Positions 8,551 to 17,831 of a stretch of DNA of 64,000 bases are shown piece by piece. Position numbers and translations under genes: made by a program. The notes under the pieces were generated by a model. That model was not told the DNA's origin, did not search any database, and saw only the letters and a list, made by a program, of their open reading frames with translations. The DNA is from a bacterium. GTDB lineage: Bacteria; Latescibacterota; Latescibacteria; Latescibacterales; Latescibacteraceae. The DNA is taken from NCBI GenBank assembly GCA_021372535.1, contig JAJFUH010000036.1, positions 20,623-84,622 of the forward strand, read 5' to 3'. Positions within the stretch are counted from its first letter, which is position 1, and every line of letters starts with the position of its first letter.

Positions 8551-11500
8551 ATGAATTCGCTTCATATTTTTGCTGTTTGTCTGAAAAGGCTGAGCTTTAT
8601 CCTGATTCTTTTGTGCGGGGCATTTGTATCGCCGCACAGTGCCTATGCGATTGACAGTATCGACACAAAGTATTTTACGATAATATACGATGAGAACGGA
8701 GAATTCACCGCCGGTGAAATTGCTAAGTTCTGCGATGATGTCTATGAAAAACTCATGGCAACCTATGATTCCTTCGATGATAATCCCCGCGTTACCTGTC
8801 TCGTGAATGACGCGGTCGATCTTGCCAACGGTTATGCCATCTACTACCAGAATACGATCACCATATATGCCACCAATATGGATTATGAACTTCGCGGTCA
8901 GTCGAGCTGGCTGAGAAATGTGTTCGTGCACGAGATGACTCATATGGTGGCGCTTAAAAAGGCTGCCCGTGGCCCGGTGAATTATACCGAAATAGGGGGG
9001 GGAAAATACAACAAGAATCCCGACTTCGACATATCCGTCGCTCTCTACCATCTCTCGCAGCCGGCGTGGTTTTCGGAAGGCACGGCGCAGGTCGCCGCCG
9101 AAACGTATGGTTCCGAGAGGTGGGATACGCACCGTGATATGGTTCTCAGAGCGGCATGGTATGAAAATTCTCTGCTTAACTTCGATGAAATGTCCGTTCT
9201 CTCCGGTCAGAAGGGGATGGATGCCGAGATGGTTTATAACCAGGGTTATGCCCTTTTACGGTATATAAAAAATACATACGGTTATGACAAGGTCATCGCG
9301 CTCAATAACTCCTCGGGTCTTTTCGATTTCAATCCTACCATCTCGGGTGTTCTCGGTATCAGCTCTAAAAAGCTGTACGAGAACTGGAGTAAATCGCTCG
9401 ATGAACGGTATGCTTCCTTCAGGAACAGGCCGCCTGTCGAGGGTGAACTCGCTCAGGACAATGGCGCAATGGACTATTTTCCGGCCGTTTCCCCCGATGG
9501 GCGCTATCTTGCATGGCTCTCGGACAGAGGCAGGGATTATGCCATCACGGACCTCATGCTTACCGACCTTTCAACGGGGAAAACGCGCCGCATTGTCAAG
9601 GATGTCGATTACCGGGTGTCATGGTCTCATGACTCGGCCAGGCTCATATATGTCAAACGGCCTCCGAAGTACCCGAATTTTTACGATATCTATACATTCG
9701 ATATCAAAACGGAAAAAGAAAGACGTATTTCCGTCCGGATGCGCGGTGTCGACCCCTCCTTTTCGCCCGGCGACAGTCTTATCGTGTTTGTAAGGAACGA
9801 GGGCGGCAATAATGCGCTCGCGGTCATGAACGCGGATGGCTCCGGGCTTCGCTACCTGACTTCCACGCACGACGGCACCCAGTTTTATCGCCCTTCCTTC
9901 TCGCCCGACGGATCGCGGATTATCTTCGGACTCTACCGTCAGAACCAGGACCGCGATATTGCAATTATCGATGCCGGTGAGCGCTCGTACCGCTACAAGT
10001 GGGATATTGCGGATTCCACATCGGGATACTCGGATTCGACCTCGTTTGCGGAAGAGGCCAATTTCAAGCTCATGATCGGTTCATCGGCTGATGAACGCGA
10101 CCCGTGTTTTCTGCCGGATGGCAGCGGGTTCGTGTATTCATCAGACAGGACAGGTGTTTTCAATATATACAAGCTCGATTTTGCCACAAGCAGGGCATCA
10201 CGCCTGACCGATGTCTATGGCGGCGCTTTCTGTCCTTCAGCCGCCGGAAACGGCGAAGTGTATTATGCGGGCTACAAGGCACGTGATTTTTCCATCTACA
10301 GGACATCTCTCGATAAAACCGTTGAAGAAATCAGAACGGTCAATGAAGATCGCACCTACCTCGTACAGCCCGAGAAATTCGACCTCTCCAAAAATTTTGC
10401 CGCGCAGCCGCTGACCCGCAAGAGAATCGTGAATGCCATTGTTCCCACATTCAATATCGGTCCTTCGTTCATCGGGAGCAGGTTCGGTCTGAATGTCGTG
10501 AATATGGGCGCGGATGTCTATGTATCCGATCTGCTCGGTCAGGATGCATTCATGTTCTCCGGCAGCGTGGGAAAAAACCTCAAGGAGGATGTCAGGCTCA
10601 ACAACAGTTTCGACATTTACTATCAGCGTAAACTGGTGCCCGTTACATCGAGCACGTATACTCATTCACCGACTCTCTACGCGGAAGTATCCCGTGCGGA
10701 GATACATAACCTCATCGGGCGTTTGAACGGCGAGGCAGATTCGGTGTATTTCGCCGATATCGACGAGCTGGGCTACAAGAATGTGCTCCATGACCTTCAT
10801 CAGGAGATAACGATTTCGGACATTTACCGTCACGAATTCCGTGATTATACCATGGGTATTCACATACCCCTTGCCCCGCGTCACAGTTTCATTATCGAGG
10901 GGGGACACCGGGAATATTATGAAACGCTGGGACGCGATCAGAATGTAAAGGATTTATCGACTTTTACGGTGAACGGAAATGATATTACCGATCAGGTGCC
11001 GGGCGCCCGGAGTTCATGGCTGTATCAGAACCGGTTTTTCACCGATCTCGAATACTTCAGCAGCAACGAGTTATCGCTCGCATATTCCTATTCCAGAATA
11101 AAACCTACAGCCGATTCGGACATTTCACCTCAGGGAACCGCGGCATTGTTCAGGTATAAGCACATGAGAGCCGCCGTTGCGGATTCCCTCGTGGGACAGA
11201 TAACGCTGTATGTCCCGATGGGGATTTACAGCGACGGGTCGTTTGCAATGGGCTCCTATCAGATGGACCCGCTTCTCGATGATTACCGGCCGTACACGAA
11301 AAAACTCGATGTGAACGAGTATCTGCTGTATCTCCAGAGAAACCAGAAAATGCCGCAGTGGAATCATGTTCTGAGCGGAACGGCGCTGATCGGATACAGG
11401 GACCTTTCGTTAAAAGACCCGTGGAAAGGCGAAGGCAGCGGTTATGAGTGGCCGCTGAAATACTACCTCGGAGGACGGATTCTTTCGGGATACCCGTATT

Positions 11501-11847
11501 TTGCGTTCTGGGGCTCAAAGATTTTTTACAGCAGGTTCGAATATGTTTTCCCGGTTCAGCCTTATATATTCAGGAATGTATTGGGATTGCAGTTCCAGCG
11601 CCTCTATGGTTCCGCCTTTTTCGAGGCCGCCAAGACCTGGAATTTCCAGAAAATGAGCATGGACAGGATTCGCGCGGGTTCATTCAAACGGGATGTCGGT
11701 GTCGAATTGAGACTCAAAATGGTCAGTTTTTACCGGCTGACAACGCTTTTAACGGCAAGGATCGCATGGCCGCTCGATGATATGAACGATTCCCCCTACA
11801 AAGACCAGCGCGATGCCCGGCGGTATTATTTCGAGCTGAGGATGTAG
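8551..11847 (+). CDS. Secreted gluzincin metalloprotease / PD40 beta-propeller / putative outer-membrane barrel fusion
   Basis: 1098 aa with a Sec signal ending near HSAYA-ID (about residue 35). The N-terminal part is a peptidase-MA-like gluzincin: HEMTH has zinc ligands His127 and His131 and catalytic Glu128, and WFSEGTAQ supplies the third ligand at Glu176. Residues about 300-580 carry WD40-like PD40/TolB repeats, seen as DYFPAVSPDGRYLAWLSD, YRPSFSPDGSRIIFG and CFLPDGSGFVYSS. From about 630 to the end the sequence alternates short amphipathic strands with aromatics, ending FELRM, like an outer-membrane barrel. GGGGAT lies 8 bases before the ATG. Followed after 2 bases by an LptE-like lipoprotein. 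Its substrate is unknown; the barrel is inferred, the protease motif is seen. Confidence 0.8.
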   Translation: MNSLHIFAVCLKRLSFILILLCGAFVSPHSAYAIDSIDTKYFTIIYDENGEFTAGEIAKFCDDVYEKLMATYDSFDDNPRVTCLVNDAVDLANGYAIYYQNTITIYATNMDYELRGQSSWLRNVFVHEMTHMVALKKAARGPVNYTEIGGGKYNKNPDFDISVALYHLSQPAWFSEGTAQVAAETYGSERWDTHRDMVLRAAWYENSLLNFDEMSVLSGQKGMDAEMVYNQGYALLRYIKNTYGYDKVIALNNSSGLFDFNPTISGVLGISSKKLYENWSKSLDERYASFRNRPPVEGELAQDNGAMDYFPAVSPDGRYLAWLSDRGRDYAITDLMLTDLSTGKTRRIVKDVDYRVSWSHDSARLIYVKRPPKYPNFYDIYTFDIKTEKERRISVRMRGVDPSFSPGDSLIVFVRNEGGNNALAVMNADGSGLRYLTSTHDGTQFYRPSFSPDGSRIIFGLYRQNQDRDIAIIDAGERSYRYKWDIADSTSGYSDSTSFAEEANFKLMIGSSADERDPCFLPDGSGFVYSSDRTGVFNIYKLDFATSRASRLTDVYGGAFCPSAAGNGEVYYAGYKARDFSIYRTSLDKTVEEIRTVNEDRTYLVQPEKFDLSKNFAAQPLTRKRIVNAIVPTFNIGPSFIGSRFGLNVVNMGADVYVSDLLGQDAFMFSGSVGKNLKEDVRLNNSFDIYYQRKLVPVTSSTYTHSPTLYAEVSRAEIHNLIGRLNGEADSVYFADIDELGYKNVLHDLHQEITISDIYRHEFRDYTMGIHIPLAPRHSFIIEGGHREYYETLGRDQNVKDLSTFTVNGNDITDQVPGARSSWLYQNRFFTDLEYFSSNELSLAYSYSRIKPTADSDISPQGTAALFRYKHMRAAVADSLVGQITLYVPMGIYSDGSFAMGSYQMDPLLDDYRPYTKKLDVNEYLLYLQRNQKMPQWNHVLSGTALIGYRDLSLKDPWKGEGSGYEWPLKYYLGGRILSGYPYFAFWGSKIFYSRFEYVFPVQPYIFRNVLGLQFQRLYGSAFFEAAKTWNFQKMSMDRIRAGSFKRDVGVELRLKMVSFYRLTTLLTARIAWPLDDMNDSPYKDQRDARRYYFELRM

Positions 11848-11849
11848 AC

Positions 11850-12353
11850 ATGTACAGGATTCTCACGGCTGTTCTTCTGCTGTTTTTATGCGCCGGATGC
11901 AGTTATTACAGTGTTTCCGGCTCGCTGCCGGGCCACATAAAAACCGCCGCGGTCCCGCTGTTCGAAAACAAGACGGTCGAAGCGGGTATTGTCGAGGACC
12001 TGACCGACGCCATCGAGGCGGCTATCATTAAAAACGGTAATATGAAGATAACCGGTGAGTTTCAGGCTGATGCGGTTGTCAAGGGCACGATTGTTGAGCT
12101 GATAGACGAAGCCGATACCTTTTCGAAAAGCGAGAGCGCCAAACAGTTCAAGATTCGTATTTTCGCCGATGTTCAGTTCTTTGACCGTGTTAAAAACAAG
12201 GCGATCTGGGAAGAAAACAAAATGGAGGGGTGGGCCCGGTACGATGCTTCCGGATCATCGGGCTCTGATGGTTTGACACGTGAAGAGGCGATATCGGAAG
12301 CGCTCAAGATGCTTGCCGAAAAAATCATCGATAACACGGTTTCGGGATGGTAA
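11850..12353 (+). CDS. lptE: LptE-like LPS-assembly lipoprotein
   Basis: 167 aa with a lipoprotein signal: hydrophobic RILTAVLLLFLCAGC with the lipobox LCAGC, Cys17 being acylated. The following residues YYSVSGSLPGHIKTAAVPLF plus VEDLTDAIEAAI match the LptE/secretin-like lipoprotein family found in Bacteroidetes and other FCB-type bacteria. LptE plugs the LptD barrel at the outer membrane for LPS export. It begins 2 bases after the metalloprotease/barrel gene, so they are one operon. No lptD is in the window, so its role is a family-level call. Confidence 0.75.
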   Translation: MYRILTAVLLLFLCAGCSYYSVSGSLPGHIKTAAVPLFENKTVEAGIVEDLTDAIEAAIIKNGNMKITGEFQADAVVKGTIVELIDEADTFSKSESAKQFKIRIFADVQFFDRVKNKAIWEENKMEGWARYDASGSSGSDGLTREEAISEALKMLAEKIIDNTVSGW

Positions 12354-12361
12354 AAAGATAG

Positions 12362-12421
12362 GCATAAGGCATAAGGTGCAAGGGACAAAGAGTCAAAGGG
12401 AAAAAGGGAGAAAAGAGAACA
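12362..12421. repeat. Heptad-periodic ACAAAG-type intergenic repeat, copy 2
   Basis: After lptE come two GGCATAA units and then a run built on 7-base steps (GGGACAAAG, AGTCAAAGG, GAAAAAGGG). It shares the 11-mer GGGACAAAGAG with the copy after pgi and AGAGTCAAAGG with the inverted copy near 34180. No coding potential. Confidence 0.55.
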
Positions 12422-12550
12422 GTTCTAATGTGCGATTTACGATATGTACAAGTCAGCCAAGTCAAAATCGTACATTGAATATGCTGTCGTTATAAATCAT
12501 CAATAATGCATATATAATATTATAAAAATATTATCTGTATAAATCCGCCC

Positions 12551-12576
12551 AATCCGCGTAAATCCGCGTTCTATTA
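12551..12576. repeat. Dispersed 25-nt repeat (ATCCGCGTAAATCCGCG type), copy 1
   Basis: The 25 bases at 12552-12576 recur without a mismatch at 48608-48632. Each copy contains two ATCCGCG units followed by TTCTATTA. Both lie just beyond the stop codon of a minus-strand gene. A degenerate piece, CCGTGTTCTATTAAA, is at 46571-46585. Confidence 0.7.
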
Positions 12577-12613
12577 AATTTTATAAATTGATCGGGGTAT
12601 CACTCCTTCCGCG

Positions 12614-14362
12614 TTATTTTTCCTCCTGATTATACTGCAAGCCGGTTCCTGCCGGATACAGAGCCGAGATATCGGCGGGCAGCTTCCCGTGGGGCTTGAG
12701 CTTTCCGGAAATGACATCGATAGCGGCGTCCATGGAATGGACAGAAGGGGAGTTGGTTGCTACAAAAGCCCGGAATTCGGGGAATTCATTGATGATATAC
12801 GGACTGTAAAATGATATGGCGATGGTTTGTTTATTTGTTTTTGTGATATTACGGATAAGATTCTTTGCTTCCTTCGTGAGCCGGTCTTCGGTCGGATGCG
12901 GTTTGATGAAAAATGAACAGAGAACCACATTTGCCTCTTTTACCCGCCGTAAAACTTCACGTTCAATGCTTTTGTCAGGAACCCCGATTACATTCATATG
13001 TTCGATGTATTCATAGGTCTGGACAAACTTGTTGTCATAAATTGTTGCGTCATAGCTTGAATACTCATCGACAAATGCTATCGAAACAATCGTTTGTTTT
13101 TTAAAATCGAGGGGAAGAATGTTCCCTTCGTTTTTAACGAGGGTGACCGAAGCTTCGGAAATATCTTTTGCGGTCTGGTCATACTCAGGAAGGCCGATAC
13201 CTGCCACACCCCGCGGTGGAACATCGGTATCGATCAGATGAAGCTCCATTTTTTCTTTCATGGCCATGATGGCTTTAATCGATGATTCGAACATGGTCAT
13301 ATCCATATGGCCTTCTCCGGCCTCGAATAACAAAAGGTCGATAACCGGTATTTCCGATTGTCTGGTCTCCGGGATAATGAGCATGTCATATCCGGCTTTA
13401 AGGCTGGCAAGCACATAATTCATCTGCATGAGAGGGGATGAAGGGGCCTGTTCGTTTTCGATGAAACTGTTTACCACAAGACCGTTGAATCCCAGACGGT
13501 TCCGCAGTATCTCACCGATGAGATTATGCGCTTCCATGAGCGGAGACTGTGCCGGATCCACGCTCAGGATTATAGGTGTGCCCATGACAGAATATACGCC
13601 TGCATCGATACATTTCTTGAATGGTACAAGGCAGGAGGTGCTGCTGTCGGCGGATTGCGTGCCGGCGATCTTCTCAATCGGAAAATATTTCAGGCAGGCG
13701 GCGACTCTGGCTTCCTGGCATCCCTTGATAAAATTCATGCTGAGATTGGTGACGGTCTCTGTATCGCTTGAAAAACTCCTGTTTTTGAACTGATCCTCAA
13801 ATGCATCGGGCGTGTTGACGACCGGCGCAAAAATCCAGTTGATTCCCTGCGCTTTTGCTTCGATCCCGGTGATTTTACCTTCACGATAAGCATAATCGAT
13901 GGAACCGGTTGCGCCAATACCCATGGGAAACGTAAAACGGGTGGCTTTTTTATCCCAGTACCACGCTCCGGTTTCAAAATCGGCGCCTATGAGGAGCGGT
14001 ACGGTATATTGTTCCTGCATCTGATCGATTTCTCCGAGAAGCTTGTTGGCATTAAATTCGTAAAGGTTTTCCGATTTTGTTTTTTCCGAGGGAGGTATGA
14101 GATAAATACCGCCGGGTTTGTATTTACGGATAAGGGTATTGATATTCTGCATATAGGCGGGTTCGAGAAAATAACGGATCGGATTGACACTAAGACAAAA
14201 AATCTGTCCGATCTTCTGCGGATCTGTCATGGTCGAAAGCGTATCGGCGAACCATGTGTCCGGAGTAGTTGTATTTACCTGTTTTTCACATCCGGTATGG
14301 AATAAACACACTACAGCAAAAGACAGCGAGAGGACGAGCGAGGCATTCTTTTTAAATCTCAT
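12614..14362 (-). CDS. Glycoside hydrolase family 3-like lipoprotein, probably catalytically inactive
   Basis: 582 aa with a lipobox FHTGC (lipidated Cys25). The N-terminal half follows the NagZ-type GH3 barrel: KPGGIYLIP (82-90) and GADFETGAWY (126-135) match the family, where ADQEGG is usual. The dyad motif KHFPGHGDT is replaced by KYFPIEKIAGT (225-235), so the catalytic His is gone. The nucleophile motif VISDAM is VVNSF (296-300), so the Asp is Asn. A GH3 C-terminal domain is recognisable to the end (LIRNITKTNKQTIAISFYSP). These losses argue for a sugar-binding or sensor role rather than hydrolysis. Its ATG overlaps the stop of the upstream symporter (ATGA), so both are made from one message. 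Confidence 0.78.
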   Translation of the reverse strand: MRFKKNASLVLSLSFAVVCLFHTGCEKQVNTTTPDTWFADTLSTMTDPQKIGQIFCLSVNPIRYFLEPAYMQNINTLIRKYKPGGIYLIPPSEKTKSENLYEFNANKLLGEIDQMQEQYTVPLLIGADFETGAWYWDKKATRFTFPMGIGATGSIDYAYREGKITGIEAKAQGINWIFAPVVNTPDAFEDQFKNRSFSSDTETVTNLSMNFIKGCQEARVAACLKYFPIEKIAGTQSADSSTSCLVPFKKCIDAGVYSVMGTPIILSVDPAQSPLMEAHNLIGEILRNRLGFNGLVVNSFIENEQAPSSPLMQMNYVLASLKAGYDMLIIPETRQSEIPVIDLLLFEAGEGHMDMTMFESSIKAIMAMKEKMELHLIDTDVPPRGVAGIGLPEYDQTAKDISEASVTLVKNEGNILPLDFKKQTIVSIAFVDEYSSYDATIYDNKFVQTYEYIEHMNVIGVPDKSIEREVLRRVKEANVVLCSFFIKPHPTEDRLTKEAKNLIRNITKTNKQTIAISFYSPYIINEFPEFRAFVATNSPSVHSMDAAIDVISGKLKPHGKLPADISALYPAGTGLQYNQEEK

Positions 14363-16107
14363 GCAACCTTTTCCCTGTTAGATAAGATTCTTTGAATTAC
14401 GACGAACAGTACGATGCCTGTGAAAATATAAATAAAACCATACAGACGCGGACCGAGAATGAGACGGCCGATTCCGAACAGGAACAGCCACACGCTCAGC
14501 GAGCCGAGTATCCAGTTCAGAAAGTCAATTCCGATATGGGGCTTCGGATGTATGAGTTCGCCCGCAGGTATGTGGTCGGAGATTTTTTTCCAGAGCGAGC
14601 CGCCGGGCTGAACCCGTCGATAGAAGTCCCTGAGATGTGCATCGGGAACCGGTTTTGTCAGAAAAGTGACCGTTACCCATGCAGTGGTGGATACGAGCGT
14701 CGTAACCAGCATGAGAACGGTGAAACCTTCATTGGTATCGTTGGAGTATCCCATGGCCATGAGAATGGAGGCGGTGATGAGTGAAGCGACCATGGCGGTT
14801 ATCTCGCTCCATGCGTTGATTCTCCACCAGAACCACCTCAGTATGTAGACCAGCCCTGTCCCGGCTCCTATGGTCATCATGAATTTGAATGCCCCGACGA
14901 CCGTGCTCATCATGAGCGTAACAATCGCCGAAACGATGAGGAGCAGGATGGTGGAAATTCGTGAGGCCAGCACATAATGTTTCTGGTCGGCGTTTTTGTT
15001 GATGAACCGCATGTAAAAATCATTGACGATGTATGAGCTGCCGACGTTGAGATTCGTTGAAATGGTGGACATGTATGCAGCCGCGAAAGAAGCGAGCATC
15101 AGTCCTCTCAGATAGGGGGGCATGTGGTGTATCATTACCAGAATATATCCGCCTTCGGGATCGCCGGAGCTGGGATACAGCGCGATAGATGCGAGCGCCA
15201 CGAGAATCCACGGCCATGGACGGAGAGCATAATGGGCGATGTTGAACCAGAGCGCGGCAAGGAGCGAATTTTTTTCGTCTTTGGCGGCGAACATGCGCTG
15301 GGCGATGAATCCTCCTCCGCCCGGTTCGGCTCCGGGATACCATGCGGCCCACCATATCACGGCGATGTAGACGAAAATGGTCGTCAGGGGCATCCATGTC
15401 CCGTCGAGCCTGGGAAGGAAGTTGAGAGCGTTCGTTCCGTGGGGGGAAATCGCCATGACCTGATTTTTCAATGCATCGATGCCTCCGATATCCCTTATCG
15501 CAAAAAAGGCGAGCATGATGGATCCGGCCATGGCAATGATGAACTGGAAGAAATCGGTGACCACCACACCCCATAATCCGCTGAATGTGGAATATATGAC
15601 CGTGACAAAAAGACAGATTGCAAGAGCGAGCCATTTATCGATTCCCATGGTCATCGAGATGATTTTTGCCATGGCTAGATTAACCCATCCCATGGTGATG
15701 CAGATTATGGGAAGCGCGAGGTAGAGCGCCCTGAAACCACGGAGGATGGCGGCCGGTTTGCCCGAGTACCGGAGCTCGATGAATTCGACATCGGTAATGA
15801 CTTCGGCCCGCCGCCAGAGACGAGCGTAAAGGAACACGGTCATTATTCCGGACAGCGCCATATTCCACCAGAGCCAGTTACCGGCGATACCGTCTTTTAC
15901 AACCATTCCGGTAACAGCAAGCGGAGTATCCGCCGCAAAGGTCGTGGCAACCATGCTGGTACCGACAAGCCACCAGGGGAGACTGCGGCTGGAAACAAAA
16001 AAACTCTGAATAGATGTACCCGCTTTTTTCGAAAAAGCCAGACCGATTCCGAGTGAGAAAAGGAAATACAGAATAATAAATGCCCAGTCGACCGTGTTGA
16101 GTACCAT
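14359..16107 (-). CDS. Sodium:solute symporter (SSS family)
   Basis: 582 aa inner-membrane protein with about 13 hydrophobic segments. The core signature is visible as FFVSSRSLPWWLVGTSMVAT and later FAAAYMSTISTNLNVGSSYI, with the Ser/Thr-rich sodium-site region of TM8. Members import sugars, amino acids or carboxylates with Na+. Pairing with a GH3-like lipoprotein suggests a glycoside- or amino-sugar-derived solute, but this is inference. The frame opens at 16170; ATG 16107 is preferred because AAGGAAAAATCCC precedes it and the family begins with this text. A TTGACA-N16-TATATT promoter lies 36 bases upstream. Confidence 0.88.
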   Translation of the reverse strand: MVLNTVDWAFIILYFLFSLGIGLAFSKKAGTSIQSFFVSSRSLPWWLVGTSMVATTFAADTPLAVTGMVVKDGIAGNWLWWNMALSGIMTVFLYARLWRRAEVITDVEFIELRYSGKPAAILRGFRALYLALPIICITMGWVNLAMAKIISMTMGIDKWLALAICLFVTVIYSTFSGLWGVVVTDFFQFIIAMAGSIMLAFFAIRDIGGIDALKNQVMAISPHGTNALNFLPRLDGTWMPLTTIFVYIAVIWWAAWYPGAEPGGGGFIAQRMFAAKDEKNSLLAALWFNIAHYALRPWPWILVALASIALYPSSGDPEGGYILVMIHHMPPYLRGLMLASFAAAYMSTISTNLNVGSSYIVNDFYMRFINKNADQKHYVLASRISTILLLIVSAIVTLMMSTVVGAFKFMMTIGAGTGLVYILRWFWWRINAWSEITAMVASLITASILMAMGYSNDTNEGFTVLMLVTTLVSTTAWVTVTFLTKPVPDAHLRDFYRRVQPGGSLWKKISDHIPAGELIHPKPHIGIDFLNWILGSLSVWLFLFGIGRLILGPRLYGFIYIFTGIVLFVVIQRILSNREKVA

Positions 16108-16142
16108 GGGATTTTTCCTTTTTTTAAAGGTGAATAAATCAA

Positions 16143-16170
16143 AATATAGCGCAGACAGCATATCTGTCAA
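16143..16170 (-). promoter_or_regulatory. Sigma-70-like promoter for the symporter/GH3 operon
   Basis: On the minus strand TTGACA (16170-16165), a 16-base spacer and TATATT (16148-16143). Transcription would start near 16136, leaving a leader of about 30 bases before the symporter ATG. Confidence 0.55.
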
Positions 16171-16324
16171 TGGTTTTATTCAGGAGAATACGCCGATTGA
16201 ATGCTGGCTGTCGCCTGTTTTTAAAATTATCTCATTACGATGCTCCTTTCATACCTGCCCGCAAAGGAGCGGTATAGTGAAAAAAGGTGTTCTTATAGGG
16301 GGGACGTCGTTCGATACAAACTAT

Positions 16325-16353
16325 TTGACTCAAAGTTTTAAAAACCGTATATT
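16325..16353 (+). promoter_or_regulatory. Sigma-70-like promoter for hisS-aspS
   Basis: TTGACT (16325-16330), a 17-base spacer, and TATATT (16348-16353). Start of transcription is expected near 16360, giving a leader of about 160 bases before hisS. Confidence 0.6.
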
Positions 16354-16436
16354 TAAAATCTATTTGCAGTATCTTTACACGATGAATTACCGTGATTTTT
16401 TATACTTCAGTCCCTCAAAGAGCCTGAAGATGTCCC

Positions 16437-16474
16437 GATGTACGGTAAAGTGGCTTTCGGTTACCCTGTACATC
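16437..16474 (+). promoter_or_regulatory. Strong leader hairpin upstream of hisS
   Basis: GATGTAC (16437-16443) pairs with GTACATC (16468-16474) and GGTAA (16444-16448) with TTACC (16461-16465), leaving a 2-base bulge (CT) and a 12-base loop. A smaller CTTCAG/CTGAAG stem lies at 16405-16429. No T-run follows, so it is not a terminator. I find no T-box AGGGUGG core. Possibly a translational or processing element for the synthetase operon. Confidence 0.45.
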
Positions 16475-16480
16475 CGGATG

Positions 16481-16514
16481 AACCATAGACCATAAACACA
16501 AACCATAGACTAAG
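16481..16514 (+). repeat. Short tandem repeat before hisS
   Basis: AACCATAGAC occurs at 16481-16490 and again at 16501-16510, with CATAAACACA between. The stretch ends 8 bases before the hisS ATG and leaves no clear Shine-Dalgarno sequence there. The approximate 7-base rhythm (ACCATAG, ACCATAA) resembles the other intergenic repeats of the window. Confidence 0.5.
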
Positions 16515-16522
16515 AATCAAAC

Positions 16523-17803
16523 ATGCTGAAAGCGATAAAAGGGACGAGGGATATACTGCCCGGTGAGACTGAGACATGGGGCCGGATCGAGCAGGTTGTC
16601 CGTGATACCATGGCAGTCTATGGCTATTCCGAGATACGGACGCCTGTATTCGAGGAAACGCCGCTTTTTGCCCGGTCTATCGGCGAGGATACCGATATAG
16701 TCGGCAAGGAGATGTTCACCTTCACCGATATGGGGGGGAGGAGTCTGACGCTTCGTCCGGAGGGTACTGCCTCGGTGGTCAGGGCATTTATCGAACATTC
16801 GCTCGACCAGCGCGGGCTGCCGCTCAAGGCATGGTACATGGGACCGATGTTCCGTCAGGAAAGACCGCAGAAAGGCCGTCAGCGCCAGTTTCACCAGTTC
16901 GGTGTCGAAGCGATCGGATCGCCGTCGCCTCTTGTCGATGCCGAAGTCATGATCCTGTTCGATAGAATCTGTGACAGGCTCGGTCTCGGTAAACTGACTG
17001 TTTCCGTTAACTCTCTCGGCGGGCCGGAAAGCAGGGGAGCATATCGCGAGGCGCTTGTTTCTTTCCTCGATACCGTCCATGATCGCCTCTGCGATGACTG
17101 CCGGAGGAGGAAAACGACCAATCCGCTCAGGGTGCTCGACTGCAAGGTTCCCCAATGCAGGGATATGCTCCGGGAATCCGGCGGACTTCCCCGGACACTC
17201 GATTATCTGACCGCTGAGGATAAAGCGCACTTTGAACAGGTCTGTGAATTTCTTGGCCGTAACGATGTAGCATTCACCCGCGACTGTTCGCTTGTCCGGG
17301 GATTCGACTATTATACCGGCACCGTTTTCGAGGTGCCGTATGGAGGAACGGGCAACGGCCAATCCTCGATCGGGGCGCAGTCGTCCATCATGGGCGGCGG
17401 CAGATACGATCGTCTCGTGTCGGAGCTCGGAGGGCCCGATGTTCCGGCTGTGGGTTTTGCATGCGGTATCGAGCGGCTGATTCTCGCCATGGAGAGTGCG
17501 GGAACGATCACGGCTCCAGTGGGAACGGCTTTTATATATGTTGTCGGCACCGGGGCCGGTTCGCAGGAGCGCGTGATGCGGCATGTTCAGGCGATACGGG
17601 AACTCGGAATTCCGGCGGATATGGATTACATGGGCAAGAGCATGAAGGCTCAGATGAAAACCGCGGCGAGATGCGGGGCGAGATATTCCGTTATTGTCGA
17701 GCCGGACGGTGACGCGGTTACTGTCCGCGACATGGAGAAATCCGAGCAGAATACGATGGTATTCGATGATTTTATCACAATACTGAAAAAAACGGTTCAT
17801 TGA
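16523..17803 (+). CDS. hisS: Histidyl-tRNA synthetase
   Basis: Class II synthetase charging tRNA-His, 426 aa, the standard bacterial length. The N-terminus KAIKGTRDILPGE is diagnostic. Motif 2 reads MFRQERPQKGRQRQFHQFG (from about 109). The HisRS-specific RGFDYYTGTVFEV is near 258-270. Motif 3 (GFACGIERLI) lies near 312. The anticodon-binding domain fills the last ~95 residues. A poor ribosome site precedes the ATG. The gene lies 28 bases upstream of aspS, a common pairing. Confidence 0.97.
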   Translation: MLKAIKGTRDILPGETETWGRIEQVVRDTMAVYGYSEIRTPVFEETPLFARSIGEDTDIVGKEMFTFTDMGGRSLTLRPEGTASVVRAFIEHSLDQRGLPLKAWYMGPMFRQERPQKGRQRQFHQFGVEAIGSPSPLVDAEVMILFDRICDRLGLGKLTVSVNSLGGPESRGAYREALVSFLDTVHDRLCDDCRRRKTTNPLRVLDCKVPQCRDMLRESGGLPRTLDYLTAEDKAHFEQVCEFLGRNDVAFTRDCSLVRGFDYYTGTVFEVPYGGTGNGQSSIGAQSSIMGGGRYDRLVSELGGPDVPAVGFACGIERLILAMESAGTITAPVGTAFIYVVGTGAGSQERVMRHVQAIRELGIPADMDYMGKSMKAQMKTAARCGARYSVIVEPDGDAVTVRDMEKSEQNTMVFDDFITILKKTVH

Positions 17804-17831
17804 ACAGATAAACTTATCATGAGGTATTGAA

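Larger units (their letters stand above)
16171..16522. other. Divergent intergenic region, symporter / hisS
   Basis: About 350 bases between two divergent genes. It holds the hisS promoter, a strong leader hairpin and a short tandem repeat, listed separately. The 133-codon frame running through it (16094-16495) has no family likeness and no ribosome site, and I leave it out. Confidence 0.6.

Noticed and set aside
16094..16495. 133-codon frame in the symporter/hisS gap
   Set aside because: Starts inside the symporter gene, crosses the hisS promoter and hairpin, and shows no protein-like composition.
16360..16522. T-box riboswitch before hisS
   Set aside because: The conserved AGGGUGGNACCGCG core and a terminator are missing.
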